64,000 nucleotides of DNA from Rhypophila decipiens. Its lineage: Eukaryota; Ascomycota; Sordariomycetes; Sordariales; Naviculisporaceae. Shown here piece by piece: positions 1 through 11,353 of the stretch. Position numbers and translations under genes: made by a program. Location of the stretch: positions 1 to 64,000 of the forward strand of contig MU858070.1 in the NCBI GenBank assembly GCA_033297075.1. Reading direction: 5' to 3'. Below the pieces are notes generated by a model. It had not been told where the DNA came from. It ran no database searches and saw nothing but the letters and a program-made list of their open reading frames with translations. Position 1 is the first letter of the stretch, and every line of letters starts with the position of its first letter.

Positions 1-680
1 TTGGGAATCTAGAACCACACCACTAGGCCAAACCTCCTTAAAAAGGATGCCAAATTCTAAGCTGCAAGCTAGCCTTAGAATTGTGTGTTATATAGTGCTT
101 TCAATAGGGCACTATCGCTTGTGTTATCACGGCTCGCCGTGACAATATACTTATACCTTATATACCTTAATACTATATTTTATATTACTAAAACCCTCTT
201 TAGTAGTTTAACTAGCTTTAGGGAGTAATAAACCCTCTAATTCTACTATAGATTAAATCCTAGAATATTTAACTACTAGTAAATAGCTAGTAGACTAGTC
301 TTTAGACCTAGTTACCACTACTATAATAGTTAGTAGTATAGTAATATAGTAAGTAAATGTGACGATTGTATGCAGAACAACCACTGTATACGTCGTCATA
401 CAAACTATACATACCAATACTAGCAGCGGTTCTTCCATTCTAGTATCGTGCTCTTTTGACGGCTTGTGGCACAGTGGTGTGGTATGTCGCTATCGTTACA
501 GTAAGTAATATAGTTTAACTAGGGGAAGAGGGCTATATATATTAGTTATTAATAAATATATATCTATTTATTAGAGAAAATAACGTTTTTAAGCGAATTA
601 AACAACTCTAATATTTCTATTAATATAAACTAATTTAAGCCTTTAGAATAGATTTAATTATACAGTATTGTTTTTTTTAG
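1..680. repeat. AT-rich, TpA-rich repeat island (RIP-like)
   Basis: The stretch is dominated by TA-rich words with very few long GC words, unlike the surrounding DNA. It has no credible coding frame. Bases 1-160 contain, on the minus strand, a tRNA-like A-box motif next to a TTCTAGA word and a small hairpin (CACGGC/GCCGTG near 130-142) followed by TGACA, features of a retroelement or SINE end. This composition is what repeat-induced point mutation leaves in transposon relics of filamentous ascomycetes. The left boundary lies outside the window. Confidence 0.6.
357..500. mobile_element. Short inverted-repeat insertion (MITE-like or solo LTR-like)
   Basis: A GC-richer island of about 144 bases sits inside AT-rich DNA. 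It begins TGTGACGAT (358-366) and ends ATCGTTACA (492-500), which are inverted copies with one mismatch. The 8-base word GTAAGTAA occurs immediately outside both ends (349-356 and 501-508), one base off on the left. That arrangement suggests a target-site duplication of 8 bases (hAT-like) or, if read as TG..CA, a tiny solo LTR. It has no coding capacity. Confidence 0.4.
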
Positions 681-1783
681 CCTATAATTGAGTTGGGGTG
701 GCCACGGGTATGGCCTGTAGGATTTTGGTGGTGGTAGCCCGTGGGCACCTTCCAAATGTGGCTAGTAGCCGTCCATTTAGATAAGCCCACCGTCAGAATA
801 GCCACCTCGGAGAATACACTTGTAGTGTTTGTACTAAGAACAATAAGGTCAAACCCAAAACAATCGAACAAGGAACAAAAGATGCTTACACGGAACCCCA
901 CGTGTTAAACGTGCAGCAAACATGCCGTTCGCCTCACCCGCCCGCTCGTCATGGACAGTGGAGATCTCGGTGTCAGGCCTTAAAAGAACAAAAAACCTTT
1001 AACCTCTGAATAAAACACATGGGAAACGGTCTATCACCGTTGTCGACGTCATTCTTCCCCTTCGAGCCTGTTCTTATTGTGGAAGTGATAAGCACTGGTA
1101 AGCACTTGGGTCGAACCGTCCCGGTCACGAGTAGTCCATCATTAGGTACCGTGTGTACCAGCACGAATAAACTTCCACCATCTTCAGTCAACAACACAGC
1201 GCAGAAATCACAAAAGATGGCTTCACTAAATTCTTCAAGACTGTCAGAGGGTCATGTCATAAGATTCATTTCATCTAGTATAAAACCATCAGGTAGATAT
1301 GCCCAGGGTCCATGAAAATGCGTCCTGTGTCGTCATCGGGGCTAGACGATAATGTGTTCCCTTTTGAATTTGTCCATTCTACCCAGCCATACCAAACCAG
1401 GCAGGCAATCCCGTCTAAACGAACCGCCCAAACCATCCATCCATTGCTCATAAAACCAGCCCAAAATCCTGTGCAAATGCAGCAACACCGTTTCACACGG
1501 TGTTTTAAACGAGGGAAAAGAATAGAAAAGATACAAGAAGTGAATAAAAGTGGTAGTCAAAGTGAATGAAAAGAAGAGAAATAAAACCATATGTACAAGA
1601 AGTAAAGTATATATTCGTGATCATGTCCATCCCACATGCCGAAACTCCTCCCCTCCTCCGTATCTTCAAAGACGTCAAAATATAGTCAAGAAGCAGAGGG
1701 TCGCATGTCCCAAGTTATGAAAAGGGGGCGCCAAAAGAGGAACTCCAAGAACGACAGATCGTTGAGTGAATAAAAGTCCTCCC
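681..1783. other. Intergenic; no supported gene
   Basis: Only short overlapping frames without splice-site support or recognisable domains are present. The right part, up to 1783, is the 3' flank of the minus-strand GH128 gene. Confidence 0.5.
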
Positions 1784-3022
1784 TTAGAAGCTGGCGTACG
1801 CAAAGGTGTTGCCGAACTTGCTGGGACGGCCACCATTTATCATGTTACCCTCGGAAACCATAAAGTAGGCGTATCTCTCCACGAAGCTGTACTTGGGGTT
1901 GGTCTCGAGCTCCTTGATGGTCGTGGCCAGCATCTTGTTCTGCTCCTCCTCGGATCCATTAAACCCGAACTCGGTGACCCAAACAGGCATGTTGAAAGCA
2001 TCGTGGACGTTAACCAGGTGCTGCAGGAACTGCTCTGGGGTAAGGCCATAAGCATGGGCGGCAATAAAGTCGACGGCGCAGTTGCCAGCGCAGGCAGTGA
2101 AGAACTGCTTCATCCACGAGATACCCATGTTCGGGGAGCCGCTGTTGGTGATAGCCGGGCTGCTGATGCGCGCCTTTCCTCTAAAGGGGTTCATGAGATC
2201 AATGTGAGCCTGGGCCGCGTGGGATGGCGACATGTTGGCCTGGGAGCCGAGATCGGGCTCGTTGAAGCTCAAAAGGTGCTTGGATCCCGAGTCAATGGCT
2301 TTCTGGGCGTTCTGCTTCCAGGTGGCGGGGAAGCCTTTGCCGTCAGACCAGCACATGGGCACAAACTCGAGGTCGGTCTTGGAGTCGTCATACTGTCCCC
2401 AGTTGTATGTCCACGTCACCTTTGAGCCCTGACCAAGAAGACTGGGAAGCAGCTCCGGGTGATTGTAGGGAAGACCACGCTGGGGCTTGCCTGCACCTCC
2501 ACCTGTCTGAGGAGGAGGAGTGACAGGAGCAGGAGGAGCGGGTGGAGCGGGTGGAGCGGGAGCCGGCTGAGTAGGAGCCGGAGGAGGAGGTGGTGGAGGA
2601 GGAGGAGGCGGCGGCGGGGCAGCCTTGGTAGGCGCAGGAGCCGGAGCCGGAGGTGCCGGAGGAGGAGGGGGTGGGGCGGGAGCAGCCACTGACTCGGGAG
2701 CCGGAACAGGTTCCTCGGTAGGGGCCGGCTTTGGCAGGGTAGCCATTGTGGTGGGAACCGCAGCCGGAGGAGGCGGGGGCGGGGGAGGAGGAGCCGCCGA
2801 GCTGGGAACCGAAGTAGTGCTGGTGATCCGGCGAGTAGGCGCATAATGCTGCTTGTGACGGCGGCCAGTTGCGGTGACAGTAACCCAGTCAGTGACGGTG
2901 ACAACCTCGGTGACCAGATCGCGCTTCGCGTGAAGCTGCTGGTGAGCATGGTGGGCTCCGGCGGCGAGGGCCTGCCCGGCCAGGCTGCTAACAACCAGAG
3001 CGACTAGAGCGTTGGTATACAT
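1784..3022 (-). CDS. Secreted GH128 (Asl1-like) glycoside hydrolase with proline-rich stalk
   Basis: A single exon encodes 412 residues. Residues 1-20 form a signal peptide ending in a QALA cleavage-like motif, followed by a His/Thr-rich segment. A very proline-rich stalk spans about residues 76-172, with long proline runs. From about 185 to the end lies the cellulase-like fold of the GH128 family (Glyco_hydro_cc; Asl1, alkali-sensitive linkage protein of fission yeast). The two expected catalytic acids are visible: Glu255 in NEPD and Glu351 in TEFG. GH128 enzymes act on beta-1,3-glucan, so a role at the cell wall is expected, with the stalk spacing the catalytic domain within the wall. The ATG at 3020-3022 gives the signal peptide directly and no intron is needed. 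Substrate is inferred from the family. Confidence 0.9.
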   Translation of the reverse strand: MYTNALVALVVSSLAGQALAAGAHHAHQQLHAKRDLVTEVVTVTDWVTVTATGRRHKQHYAPTRRITSTTSVPSSAAPPPPPPPPPAAVPTTMATLPKPAPTEEPVPAPESVAAPAPPPPPPAPPAPAPAPTKAAPPPPPPPPPPPPPAPTQPAPAPPAPPAPPAPVTPPPQTGGGAGKPQRGLPYNHPELLPSLLGQGSKVTWTYNWGQYDDSKTDLEFVPMCWSDGKGFPATWKQNAQKAIDSGSKHLLSFNEPDLGSQANMSPSHAAQAHIDLMNPFRGKARISSPAITNSGSPNMGISWMKQFFTACAGNCAVDFIAAHAYGLTPEQFLQHLVNVHDAFNMPVWVTEFGFNGSEEEQNKMLATTIKELETNPKYSFVERYAYFMVSEGNMINGGRPSKFGNTFAYASF

Positions 3023-5845
3023 GCTGATGTTGTAAAATGTGGTTGATGTTTGATTTTTGTTGGTAATTTTCTGGTGAGATATCTCGTCTCAAGAGATCGC
3101 TTGGCCGGCAAAGTACTCGAGTTTAAGTCTCGAATTGGTGTGAAAGGAGTGAAAAGTACCAGCCGTGAACCCAAAGTCACAGAGAAAAGGAATGAATGGG
3201 AATCCAGGGACAATGACCTTGTGAGGAGCCGACAAGATGATTGTTCGATTGTCTGTCAAAGACACCAAAGGAATGATGTGAATTTGAAAGTTGGATTGTT
3301 TTGCGACTGTCCGTGACAAAGGATGACTGAGGCGCACTGCGACAACGAGGAGAGCAGGGTCGAAGCTGGCGACCTGGCGGAAATGGTTCAATCGTTGCCG
3401 TGCTAGACGGTGGTACGAGTAGAGAGAGTGGAAGAGAGCGAAGTCCGTACGGAATCACGGATAGAAATCCAAAGGAAAGGAAAGGCCAAGGGAAACACCG
3501 GTAAAGAAGGAAGAAATACGGGAGAGGAAGTGCAACGAGAGACGGGATGGATGAATTTAAGAGAGGAGGGAGGAGCGACTGGGGTGAGGTGCCAGAGTGG
3601 GTGAACCAGAGCCAGTGAGTGGGTGAGCCAGTGGTTTGCACCTTCCTTTCCTTCCACAGCTTTCCCGTCGCAGTCCCACGAGGTACCAATTCGGGAAGAG
3701 GGGCGCTGAAAGGGGTGTGGAGGCGTGGATCCAGGAACAGCAGCCAAAGCAGGAACGGGTGAACAACCGCGACAGGGGTGGTGCAGGGGTGAGACCCACA
3801 AGTTTAGCACACGAACGAATAGTATGAGAGGGGTGATCGGGGAGAAGTTCAGGGCGGAACACTTTTTTGACGACCGCAAGAGCCCCACCCGGGCGTCCAG
3901 ACCAGCAAGTCAACACACAAAGTGCTCAGCTGTTGTGATGGAGTGTGCAGTCGGCAGACAGTGTGCACTCTCGCGACACCAGAGAAACCATGGATCGACT
4001 TGTATTGTTTGGCAAGAGCAATGACCACATGGTTCTATTCATCATTCATCCAAGCTGGAAAATTGCAAATAAAACAGAACATCTATTTTCAGATGAGATT
4101 GAGAGAGTCACCATCGGTAGTACCTTGTCGGGGCTGATCTGACATCGCCGCCGGTTAAGTACCTTCGCATGCCAAAAATGGCAGGAGGCTTAACCCGTCC
4201 AGGGCGGACAAACTGGCGCTGCCAACTGCCACCATCTGCCGTGGGCCCTTTTTCTTCTTCGTCCGCCCTGCGTCAGCGCGGCCGAGCAAACCCATTTTTG
4301 CTTCTAGCCAAGAATTGATTACGCAGTCAACAAGGACTTTGGAATCCTGCTTTTTGTTTTTCGCCCGGGCAGCCAGGGGCGCCCACCAACCACCCAACAG
4401 CTCAGCGCTGTGATCACCTCGTCCAAGCACATGTTCTTCGAGAGCAAAGAGCTGGGCCCCGCCGAGGGTGGTCTCAGTTGGCGTTCGAGGGCAAGAAGAA
4501 CGGGAGCGAATCACCAGCTGCCACCTGCGCTTTATTGAATCACCGACATCTGTCCCACTACCGCCGGACCGTCTCGAAAACATGCTTAAAGCGCCAACCC
4601 CGATCTTTGAGCACACTCTGGGTGGGGCATCAATGGCCGCCCGAACAGGCTGTCAGGTCTGGACGAAAAAGTCGAGACTGTCGAGTGGGAACAAGAAGAG
4701 GGGAACAGCCAAGGCACAGCTGGCTTCTTTGGAGAAAAACTCTTTCCCCCCTCACAGGTGCATTAGCCAATCAAAAGAAGGTTGATATGCAGGTACCGGA
4801 TCCTCGCCGCAGGCCAAACTGGCAAAATCAGGAACGCATGCTGCAATCACACGCACACCGCACAAGAATAGTGTGCCGCTCCGGGATAGAGTAGTCTGGG
4901 CGGAATAGTCGGGAGTTGGGCCACACAACTTTATTGGAAGGAAATGTTTGGGCCGAGGAAGAAGGCGTAAAAAGGTCTCTCACAAACTCGATCTTTTTTG
5001 GTTCGATTTTTTACGTGCAATAAGGCGCCGATGTCTCAATTCTTACCAGATTCCCCCTTTCCCAGATGGGGTTAGGGCCCGAGCCGGCAGAGCGATCGGG
5101 TGGTTCCCCAAGACCTCGAAAGCGCCACTGGTGTCTGGGTCCTTGGCGAGTCGCCATTCCGCGGTCGGTTCCGAGATGGCGGGGGCGGACAAGTCTCCGA
5201 TCACGAGTTCGCGAAAAGGCTGCCCGCCCACGATGAAGACACGGTAATGCAGTGTGAGGGTGAGATATCGAGACCATTACGCAAGCCGACTGTCCGTCTC
5301 CAAGAATTATTGATATCTTGGGGTTTAAGCTTGTTTTCTCTCGATGCATGGCCACGTGAAGAGACAGGCAAGAATAGGCTTATCTTGGGTGTGCTGGTGT
5401 GCTTGGCACGGTCCCGCTCTTGGAACTGGGGCGTTTGGCTGCACTCGTCGACGATGAAACAAGCAAGCGAAATTGCAACCGCCGCCACGGAGCAGCTAGA
5501 CTCTTGTTCCCCTGTCAGAGAAGCAAGCCCAAGGATGCTTATTTTTCAACCGCCGCCAGCGGAGAGAAGCGTTAATTCAACCTCTCTTTTTGTTCTCCCT
5601 AGGTTCGACTTTTCTTTCTGTGCGCGCGGCAATTCAAGGGATGGTGATAACTGATGTCAAAAGAAAGTTTGAGGTTGATTCGAAACAAGATGTTTCGCCC
5701 GCATGCACGCCGCCAGGACGATCTACACTCTTACGTGGAGTTTGCTGTAGGTGCCCGCCCTCAGTTATCGCGGGCCCAGAGTTCAGACGACTTGGCGCTT
5801 GCTGGAGACCAAAACCCACAGCGGTTCTGGTCGAGACAGGAAATC
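3023..5845. other. Intergenic; promoter side of the GH128 gene, no supported gene
   Basis: Several 60-180 codon frames occur on both strands and overlap one another, but none has a recognisable domain, a signal peptide or a consistent exon structure. The stretch nearest 3023 must contain the GH128 promoter. Confidence 0.5.
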
Positions 5846-5937
5846 TCAGGACATGGCCATCCTCAAGGTGAGTGTCCCCAAATGTGATGTCTTTTTCCTC
5901 TTGTTTGCTTCAAGGTGCACCCGCAGCACACTTGTTG

Positions 5938-6069
5938 AATATGAGACATAGCTGCTGCACTGGAGTGACGGACACGTCCACGTATCAATCACATTCTTTA
6001 GGTACTTCAGCCCAACCAGTCCGGCGGCCAGGGACAACACCGTAAAAACAGGGAAAATCCACCAGCGCA
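5938..6069 (-). pseudogene. Possible relic first exon of a Frag1/DRAM/Sfk1-type membrane protein
   Basis: From an ATG at 6067-6069 the minus strand reads MRWWIFPVFTVLSL and continues hydrophobic for about 25 residues, followed by a segment with CPSLQ and SSYVS. This resembles the first transmembrane helix and the PSM..IAYIS segment at the start of fungal Frag1/DRAM/Sfk1 family proteins. I could not find the later helices in any minus-strand frame, so it may be a decayed fragment. The same DNA on the plus strand has a GTGAGT at 5871 and a TTTAG at about 6000, so a small plus-strand spliced gene is an alternative. Weak call. Confidence 0.2.
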
Positions 6070-6073
6070 TCAA

Positions 6074-7827
6074 GGCCGGTGAGTCGAGGTGTTTGGCCTT
6101 TCACGGCCAGCTGATGATTCACTCACCTTAAAGCCACTGGGCAATCTGATGTGTTGTAGGTATCCCTCGGTTGGTCTTGAACCATCGTTGTTGTTATCCA
6201 GATGGACCTAGGCCGTGCCTCATTTGTTGGAGACTCGTCACTCGGGTTGTTGGCCAACAAAACACACAACCAACATATCGCCATGCCGTCATCCTTTGAT
6301 CTCATCTTTTATTCATATCTGGCATGGGCACGGCAGGTGAGCAGGCAGGTAAGATACCTCTCTCTGACAGTACCTGGTAATCTCGGTTGGTTGATAAGAG
6401 ATTCTTTCCATGCTCTTCTTTCGGTCGGTCCACCAAATAATCAATTCTGTCTGTGCAATTGTGCACAGGATGGTTTGCCCACTCACTCTAATCAACATAT
6501 ACCATAATCTTACCACACCTGCGAAGTAAGCATAAGTCGGTAGGTAGTGTAAACACCGGCAGTTGAAATAAAGTGAGGGACATGGCGCGTGTGCGCGTTG
6601 GTGTATCGCTGGTCAAATGATACATGTAATGGGCGTGCGATGGTGTGTAATCGTGTATAACGTGGTAAATAACACACCAGCAACGGGAGACAACTCGAGT
6701 GAGGCAGAGTCCAACTTGGAATTCTCAAGTGTTGGCCCCTTTGTGAGATGAGATGAAGTTAAAATGTGATTAGTGTTACTACTGCGTACAGACTCGACGG
6801 AGTGACGTGACGCATTTGCTTGCTCAACACTTCCAAGGGTGCACTGTCTATCGTCACTCGTGACTTTTTCTTTGCCGAGTCAGATATATCAGATGATCAA
6901 ACAAGATTTACTTGAGAATATATACATTGGCCAAAGATGAGAAATTTGCTAGCTTGCACCCGGAAATCTCATCCTTACTGACTGAGGCCTCACATTCACC
7001 TACCTACTCGACTCGTGCCTTCATTTTGACCTACTCGACTTGTGCCTTCATTTTGTGTGTGTGTGTGTGTATCACAGCAGAAGTCCCGGAATGGAATGAT
7101 ACATACATATCTTCTCAAATTCAACGATAATATTGACCACTACTCACTCACTCAGCTATTCAGAACGAGATGAGTCGAGCTAGCATGGGATTGGTTGTTG
7201 TCCAGTGATTCGTGATACACAATGGGTAGGTAGTTATGAATCCAAGATTTTGTTGTGTTTTGGCCATTGATATTTTCCCGTTGGTTCGGTTGAAATTTTC
7301 CGAAATGTGAATGTTGTACAGGGACAAGACCGATATCCGTTGGTAGGACAGATAATCACGGGCCGTCGTCCTCTTCATTGCAGCTCGGGTTAAGGCCAAT
7401 CGCTCCTTGTCGTCTGTTGTTGAGTTATTTGCTTGACTACTCGCGGCAACAATTTGTCAAGAGACATGGTCAGAATTTTTTTAAAAAGAAAAATGGGAAG
7501 TGAATTCATGTCTAGATATATCTTGGATGGTATTGCTTTCCGTCCTGTCTGGGAGAGCTTAGGCACGAGATACCGGGATGGAGATATATCTTCTTTGGCA
7601 TATAAATATTCAAAGACTGTGTTTTCTTATCTCTCTATATATTAAAGCAGCTAAGCGAGATAATTACTCACTTCCCTTATCCTGGTAGAGGTATATTTAC
7701 CCGTGATGATCCGACATTCTTTTGAGCAGTATGTATTAAGCTTGGTTAATAGCCGAGCGGAAGAGCCTCAAATGAAGCAAGTGTGTTTGTTGGTGAATGT
7801 ATCAAAGCATGGTGTTGTCTAAGCTAC
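6074..7827. other. Intergenic; no supported gene
   Basis: No frame has coding character. The interval holds a 27-base direct duplication and a TG microsatellite (listed separately). Confidence 0.5.
7002..7070. repeat. 27-base tandem duplication followed by a (TG)n tract
   Basis: ACCTACTCGACTCGTGCC and its continuation (7002-7028) are repeated at once at 7029-7055 with one C/T difference. A TG dinucleotide run of about 17 bases (7054-7070) follows directly. Confidence 0.85.
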
Positions 7828-8079
7828 CTACTTCTCGCTGTTGTCACTGGTTGATGATGAGTCGATAGGATAGATGGAAATTGGATCTTGATGAGTAGGG
7901 AGAGGCAAGGAGAGAATCGGTTTGCCCGTTGTTTCGGTTTGGAAGTGGAGAGTTGGCCAGGTGAGAGCTGTTTGAGTGTCATGTCTGGAGGCTGTTGAGT
8001 TCGATTCTGCTTGTTCGGAATATGTTGGTGGAGGAGGTGAGGTCAAGTCGGCAAGTCCAATGCCGTTGGAGCTGTGCAT
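7828..8079 (-). CDS. Hypothetical small protein (83 residues)
   Basis: An ATG-initiated frame encodes 83 residues rich in Ser, Thr and Pro, with a PPPPTYSE segment near residue 16 and an acidic/serine tail (SSSTSDNSEK). No transmembrane helix, signal peptide or known domain is visible. A TATA-like word (TATATA, minus strand, about 8263-8269) lies some 190 bases upstream. The composition is more protein-like than the shadow frames nearby and the frame is uninterrupted, but at this length it could be chance or the last exon of a longer gene. Confidence 0.3.
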   Translation of the reverse strand: MHSSNGIGLADLTSPPPPTYSEQAESNSTASRHDTQTALTWPTLHFQTETTGKPILSLPLPTHQDPISIYPIDSSSTSDNSEK

Positions 8080-8661
8080 GTTAAAAGGTGACTTTGAGAT
8101 GAGTAGTGATGACGGGACTGGGTATTAGTCGATGAGGACTTCCAGTTGTCGTTATGACTTGCGAAATGATGCGAGGTAAATGTGCGGAGATGTATGGATG
8201 ATTGAGTTTGTCTTGGATGGCGATCAAAGAATGTCATTGATGCTCTACGGATATGAATCGCCTATATATCCAAGTGACGATGGCCATGTTAAATGATTAC
8301 CGTAGGGTTAGGGTTCTCGAGAAACAAATACAACCGCCTCTCAAGAAAGTCGCCCTCACGACAAGATTGTAGAGACATGTCCAACACAACCAATCGCCGG
8401 CCCGACCAGACAGCCCGACATCCCGCCTTGCACCGTCGACCCAAGACAAAGAAAGAAGCCTTATTGCGTGCATGGCGAAAAAGAATGGCCGCAGTGGCTG
8501 TGGCTTGGCACCCCCTGAATGACCGCCCCACTTTTCCTGGAATGCGAAATACAAAGTCCATGGGCGACAAATGATAAGATGCACTTTGTCCAAAGACAAG
8601 AAGACCCTGGATGAATATCACATGAAAGACGTCCTTGCTCTACGGCCACCCGGGCATTCCA
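8080..8661. other. Intergenic; 3' flank of the membrane-protein gene
   Basis: No credible gene. A short telomere-like word (two TTAGGG units, 8303-8315) is present. The longer minus-strand frames here carry no domain or splice logic. Confidence 0.45.
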
Positions 8662-10816
8662 TTATCTGCTCAGCGGGCTTATAGTCCTAGCCCTCGGCAG
8701 GCCTGTTATGTTTTCTTCATGGTCAACAAGATGTTGATAGCCTCTGTTAGTAACTGCTCTTCCTGGCTTAATATTCCCGGCCACGGCGTGTTGCCCCTCG
8801 TCGTCTTGGTTGTCGTGATAGTGCCCGTAGTTTGGCCGATTTATTGACGTTTCCCGCGAGACATTCCCCGTTCCCCCAGCAACCAGGCAGTGACTTGCGC
8901 TGAGTGGGCTTAGCAAGGGTATGTCCATGTCAAGTCTTGGTGCTGATGCTATGTTGACCAGAGGAGTAGCTCCGTCCATGTGGTCGTCGTCGTTGAGCGG
9001 CTGAGCTAGAACCTCGGTAGAGTCTGTGTCTCGGAGTCTGTCGTGGTCCTTTTGATTCGCACTGGCAGAGTAATAGCTATATTAGCTTGGAAGGCCCTGT
9101 CCAGGTAGACAAGGCGACTTACAACTTCCACTTTTCCTTTCCGTCAATGTCAATGTACAGCGTCGGATCGCCAAACTGCCCCCTGACGGCGCGCAGCAGC
9201 TCGGTCGGCTCCATTGCCTTGGTCAGCTTGAGTGGTGTAAAGGCCAGCAATGCTTGCATGAGAAGCCACGATGCCAGTGTGAGGAATGGGATAAGAATCA
9301 CAAGAGTCAGCGACAGACTGGCCACCTGGTCCGAAAAGACAATGAATTGTCCCACGTCGGGCCGTGTCTTGCTGTCATCGTCTTTTTCGCGAGCCAGGTT
9401 TCTAATATCCGGCGTGTTGATAGATTGATGGTCACGGTGAAGCGCGGTGTCGGCTAGATTGTTGATGGTGGCTATGTAAGCCCCGAGTATGAGAGCCGAT
9501 AGGTCGCTGTACATGCTCGATTCGCCAGCATTGAAAAGTCGGTTGACTGTTCCCCGGTAGGACTGCAGTGCTGCCGTCCCGATATGTCCTCCAAGGCTCT
9601 CCACAACAGGGCCCCCCAGGTTGTGTGCCAGGATATCAGCGGTGGCATCGGATATCGTGTTCGGTGGGAGGATGGACTGCAGGTTGGTCACATCTGTTGA
9701 TTCGCCCTTGTAAGACCACAAATCGTCCTGCCAGCATGACAGGGCGGGACGACCAGGGAGAACGCGCGTTAGATTCCCGTTTCTTTCGTCCAAGCTACTG
9801 CTTGTCATGTACCAAGGGTCCTGGCCTGTCGCGATGCTGACTTGGTCTACTGAGGATATCACTACCCCCCAACTGACATTGCCCTTGTTGGTCGCCGTGT
9901 CTGGGTCTTGGACACAAAAGGTTGCCGATGGTCCAGGACTGTTGATACTGTTAGCCACAATCTCCTCTTTCAGCAGCCAGGGGCAGTTGTAGACGTCTTC
10001 GTTGTAGACGACTTGGTTGATCTGCCCCGAGGTTGAACGGCTCATATTTAACCAGGTGTAGTCGGTAGCGCAAGAACCAGTGACGGTGAGTATCAGCTGA
10101 GGGATGTGCTGAAGTCCGAGGTCGGTGCCTGTGATATTGTACCCATAGTCGATGCGTTGGATGGTCTCATTGACGATGCCAGATCTTTTCTCATTGTTCC
10201 ATGTCCCTTCCACGGCGGGCTGGGAGACCATGACTTTTGCCCGAATCTCGTCACTGGCAACAAGAGCGGCTGCTGCTGCTCGCATATAGCCGCCCCCTTC
10301 GAGTGCATATTTGCTGAAAGTTTCGGCAATGCTGAGTTCCAAGGAGCTGACAGTCGGCACGTAGATGCTCAGGGGATTGACCGGAGCAGCGTTTCCCAGG
10401 AATATCCTGCTAGGGAGGAAGATGCCCGCCGCTAGGCTGGCTACCCAGGCACCAGCAAGGATCGAAATAAACGGGTAGTACCACCACTTGTTCCACTTTT
10501 TGCGAACGTAGAGTAGAGTTGCTATGGCCGACTGCCTGGGAGCATCTTTGGTGTTCCAGAGAGACATAGCCATGCCATTGACCCTGCTGGCCGTCTTGGT
10601 TGTCGTCAGCTGCATGTAGATACCAAAAACCATGACTATGGCCCACAGGTTGACCACCATAATCGTCGACAAGAGTGCGTAGCCATTTTGTATGTATCTG
10701 TAGATTGGCGTCGGCACAGCAAAGGCTGTCACCGGGCCCAAGCTGGGATCTGGAAACTTGAATTTGGTCCATAAGAGGTAGGTGTCTGGTGGTTGTTGTA
10801 CTGTGGGGACAGCCAT
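8662..10816 (-). CDS. Fungal multi-span membrane protein of unknown function
   Basis: Two exons, 9123-10816 and 8662-9061, give about 697 residues. The 61-base intron (9062-9122) has a GTAAGT donor and a TGCCAG acceptor. Without splicing the frame stops at once; with it the frame continues for 132 residues. Hydrophobic helices are seen at about residues 46-68, 113-134 and 500-525. The roughly 370-residue loop between helices two and three is Ser/Thr-rich with several N-x-S/T sites, Cys residues and Trp residues, so it is probably extracytoplasmic. The tail after helix three is hydrophilic. This architecture (two N-terminal helices, large glycosylated loop, one C-terminal helix) is common among lineage-specific fungal hypothetical proteins. 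I do not recognise a function. Confidence 0.8.
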
Positions 10817-11353
10817 GGAAACAGTTTCGAGACTACAGAGTTGTCAATGCTGTCGTTATCTTTCAAGAGTTGGAAGGCGCAATCGAGACGCACATGACCA
10901 GTTGAAAAGTCTTCTGAACACCAACAGAGCCCCACGCCATGATAATCAAGTCTGATCTCTGCACCACCTCGGTCTACGTTACGCACCAGGAGGCCTGTGA
11001 GGAGTCAGTCGTACAGCCGAAAGGAGATGAGCACATGCACGCCGTCAAATTGTTACATTTGCTTCCCCCGATCTCACAAATCTTTCTGTGTAGCGTCATT
11101 ACGGCCCAGCATACCAATCACTCGACAGGATCCGAGTATAAGATGTCACCATGCTGCCGCTGCCGTGCTCGGCACGGTCACAGCCCCCGAGCGATACAAC
11201 ATACAATGCAGCAAATTACCCTACGCTGGTCCACCTCGGAGACATATGATATATACGTCTCCTGCCATGGCCAACATCAGATCTAGCCGTCTTGCAGAAG
11301 GCCAGCTTTGTCTGGTGCGTCTCCAGTCCCGAACTCACCAGCAGTCACATAGC
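10817..11353. other. Divergent intergenic region between membrane protein and fasciclin gene
   Basis: The two flanking genes diverge, so both promoters lie here. The plus-strand frame of the fasciclin gene stays open upstream to about 10997, but the added residues lack coding character and the signal peptide starts only at 11354. Confidence 0.5.

Noticed and set aside
1766..2425. 219-codon open frame antisense to the GH128 gene
   Set aside because: Lies wholly within the catalytic-domain exon and has no recognisable features.
3177..3916. Three overlapping minus-strand frames of 119-170 codons
   Set aside because: They overlap in different frames, have no splice logic or domain and lie in low-complexity promoter DNA.
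10997..11353. Upstream extension of the fasciclin reading frame
   Set aside because: The added 119 residues lack coding character and would bury the signal peptide, which starts at 11354.
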